Below, in pieces: positions 62,401 through 64,000 of a stretch of DNA of 64,000 nt (position 1 is its first letter; each line of letters begins with the position of its first letter). The position numbers were made by a program, and so were the translations under genes. This DNA is from Bradyrhizobium sp. CB1015 (GTDB lineage: Bacteria > Pseudomonadota > Alphaproteobacteria > Rhizobiales > Xanthobacteraceae), in the NCBI RefSeq assembly GCF_025200925.1, contig NZ_CP104174.1, positions 2,914,001-2,978,000 on the forward strand, written 5' to 3'. Below the pieces are notes generated by a model that saw only the letters and a list, made by a program, of their open reading frames with translations, was not told the origin of the DNA and did no database searches.

Positions 62401-63081
62401 TCAGTAGGATGAATAGGCCCCGCCGCCCTGGAGCGCGAGGCGCGAATTGTAAGGCGAATCGCCATGTTTGGGCTCGAGCACCACGACGATGGTGCCGACT
62501 TTGACGCGATCATAGAGATCGATGGCGTCCTCGTTGGTGAGGCGGATGCAGCCCGACGAGATCGAGGCGCCGATATATTCCGGCTGGTTGGTGCCGTGGA
62601 TTCGGAACAGCGTGTCCTTGCCGCCCGAATAAAGGTATATCGCTCGGGATCCCATCGGATTGTCCGGACCCGGCGCAACATAGGTCGGCACGCCGAGGCG
62701 CGAAATCTCGCCGGGGGTGGGGTGCCAGGCCGGCCACTCCGTCTTGCTGCCGACCTTGGCGATGCCCGACCAGGCCATGGCCTCTTCGCCGACGGTGATG
62801 CCGTAGCGGATCGCCTTGCCGCCCTCCAGCACGTAGTAGAGGTAGTGGTTGTCGGAATCGACAACGATTGAGCCCGGCGATTCCTTGCGGTGGTATTCGA
62901 CGATGGCGCGGCGGAACGGCTCGGCGACCGGGGTGTTCTCGTACCGGACCTTGGCCAGGAGTTCCTTGTCCTTCGGCTTGAAGGCCTTGGTGTCGGTCGC
63001 CTCAAAATGAGTGGCCTGCATGCAGCCCGACAGCATCAGGCCAGTGGCCAAAATCCCAAACTTAACTTTCAGCGACGACAT
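62401..63081 (-). CDS. L,D-transpeptidase (YkuD), lipoprotein
   Basis: 226 residues. A lipoprotein signal with lipobox LSGC (Cys20; MSSLKVKFGILATGLMLSGC) anchors it at the membrane. The YkuD domain has VDSDNHYLYYVLEGGKAIRY, GVPTYVAPGPDNPMGSRAIY and the catalytic HGTNQPEYIGASISSGCIRL with the Cys nucleophile. It makes 3-3 peptidoglycan cross-links or attaches proteins to peptidoglycan. Confidence 0.94.
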   Translation of the reverse strand: MSSLKVKFGILATGLMLSGCMQATHFEATDTKAFKPKDKELLAKVRYENTPVAEPFRRAIVEYHRKESPGSIVVDSDNHYLYYVLEGGKAIRYGITVGEEAMAWSGIAKVGSKTEWPAWHPTPGEISRLGVPTYVAPGPDNPMGSRAIYLYSGGKDTLFRIHGTNQPEYIGASISSGCIRLTNEDAIDLYDRVKVGTIVVVLEPKHGDSPYNSRLALQGGGAYSSY

Positions 63082-63420
63082 GGTTTGGTTCCAATCAAAA
63101 CAATACCGTGCGGAAGGGGCCTGAGCTTAGCGCCCAAGTTCCTCGACTCCGTTAATCCCATTATCGTTGAAATCTGCCACAATTCCAGCGCTGAAGCCGT
63201 TTTCCCAGGCTGCAAGACCCCAGCTGTGGCTTTTCTGCCGCAAATTTGGGGACGCTGTGAGGGTTTTTGAGGTGAGACGCACCAGACTGTTCCTTCCGCG
63301 CCACAGTTGAGCCCCGACAGCGCCACAAATGCAAACGCTCCGTTAATGTTGTTGTCATCGTGAACGTGTCAGAATCGCGCTAAGGGCTGTCATTCTGTCG
63401 CAGGATCTCTGGAGCTTTTG
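63082..63420. other. Gene-free stretch between divergent L,D-transpeptidase and CorA genes
   Basis: 339 bp with lower GC than the neighbours. It must contain the two divergent promoters, but no clear consensus site, hairpin or repeat stands out. The reading frames across it have no ribosome-binding site and were not called. Confidence 0.6.
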
Positions 63421-64000
63421 ATGTTTTCGGTGTTCGTTCCCTCCGAGACCTCCCTCAAGAAGGCGGTTATCGAGGATCTCACGGCGCTGCCGGAGAACGC
63501 GGTCTGGATCGACCTCGTCAACCCCTCGGCCGCCGAGGACAAGGCCGTGGAGCGGCTCGCGGGTATCGCCATCCCGACCCGGGAAGACATGCAGGAGATC
63601 GAGATCTCCAGCCGGCTCTATATGGAGAACGGCGCGCGCTACATGACCGCGACGCTGATGTGCCACTCCGATACCGACATGCCCCGGACCACGGCGGTGA
63701 CCTTCATCCTCGGCGACCACCGCCTGGTGACGGTGCGCTACGACCTGCCCAAGCCCTTCGCCCTGGTCGAGGCCAAGCTCGCCCGCTCCTGCACCCCGTC
63801 GATCACCGGCGAGATGGTGCTGATGGAACTCCTGGACGCGGTGATCGACCGCTGCGCCGACATTCTGGAGCGCTGCGGCGCCGAGATCGACCAGGTCTCC
63901 CACGAGATCTTCGAGCCGGAGAGCGAGCGCCACGGCCACGCCAAGCGATATTCCCAGATCCTGATCTCGATCGGCCGCAAGGGCGATTTGACCTCGAAGG
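63421..64000 (+). CDS. corA: CorA-family Mg2+/Co2+ transporter (partial, C-terminus outside window)
   Basis: The translation from 63421 reads MFSVFVPSETSLKKAVIEDL, then WIDLVNPSAAEDKAVERLAG and PTREDMQEIEISSRLYMENG, which is the cytoplasmic funnel domain of CorA. It continues with RLVTVRYDLPKPFALVEAKL and a helical willow region up to the window end; the two C-terminal membrane helices and the GMN motif are not included. GGAG lies nine bases upstream of the ATG. Confidence 0.92.
   Translation, partial: MFSVFVPSETSLKKAVIEDLTALPENAVWIDLVNPSAAEDKAVERLAGIAIPTREDMQEIEISSRLYMENGARYMTATLMCHSDTDMPRTTAVTFILGDHRLVTVRYDLPKPFALVEAKLARSCTPSITGEMVLMELLDAVIDRCADILERCGAEIDQVSHEIFEPESERHGHAKRYSQILISIGRKGDLTSK

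Overview
The window reads as chromosomal DNA of a Bradyrhizobium-type alphaproteobacterium. It is GC-rich, carries a cbbR / cbbFPTALSXE Calvin-cycle cluster with a red-type (form IC) Rubisco and CbbX activase, and has alphaproteobacterial regulatory sites (GGAAC-N16/17-NGTT sigma-EcfG promoters, TTGA-N6-TCAA FixK/FNR boxes, a GTTC-N7-GTTC LexA box). It also contains the mosaic palindromic repeats typical of that genus. No phage, transposase, integrase or CRISPR was found.

Layout. 1-5.8 kb: a CaiB-type CoA-transferase (cut by the window edge) behind a glycine-reductase-B-like protein, a nested repeat block, NudK-like Nudix hydrolase, GNAT, an FAD-linked 2-hydroxyacid dehydrogenase, Sua5/TsaC and tRNA-Pro(CGG). 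6-11.8 kb: small exported or unknown proteins, an N-carbamoyl-D-amino-acid hydrolase, and a TetR/MFS pair whose intergenic region holds a perfect 24-bp palindrome. 12-21.8 kb: divergent cbbR and the operon cbbF-P-T-A-L-S-X-E, giving CO2 fixation from ribulose-5-P to regeneration; a terminator-like hairpin sits between cbbS and cbbX. Two paralogous small genes lie outside the two ends of this cluster.

22-43 kb is a stress island: UspA (FixK-type box), HtrA/DegP, an SOS-boxed small gene, many small secreted or hydrophilic proteins, two DUF4142 proteins, PAP2 and DUF3147 membrane proteins, a ThDP-dependent pyruvate-oxidase-like enzyme and a PRC-barrel protein. At its centre is a 2097-residue soluble hybrid histidine kinase with eleven tandem 92-residue HAMP units, in an operon with a REC-PAS-HWE kinase. 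Nine EcfG-like promoters lie in front of genes here, and a tenth lies at 49.3 kb. HWE kinases are the class that feeds the PhyR-NepR-EcfG general stress response, so the island may hold both an input module and output genes of that response (inference).

43-64 kb: HxlR/SDR divergent pair, nitronate monooxygenase, Tat-exported PhoD, aldo/keto reductase, a FixK-boxed HTH gene with HpaD, a PLP aminotransferase, a DUF3124 protein with a duplicated tail, a CPA2 antiporter, RibB with a degenerate GCHII half, glutaryl-CoA dehydrogenase, MBL hydrolase, DUF1499 protein, acyl-CoA ligase, extensin-like and L,D-transpeptidase envelope proteins, and the start of CorA. Two 102-bp double-hairpin elements each fill the gap between convergent genes exactly and supply the stop codon of the minus-strand gene.
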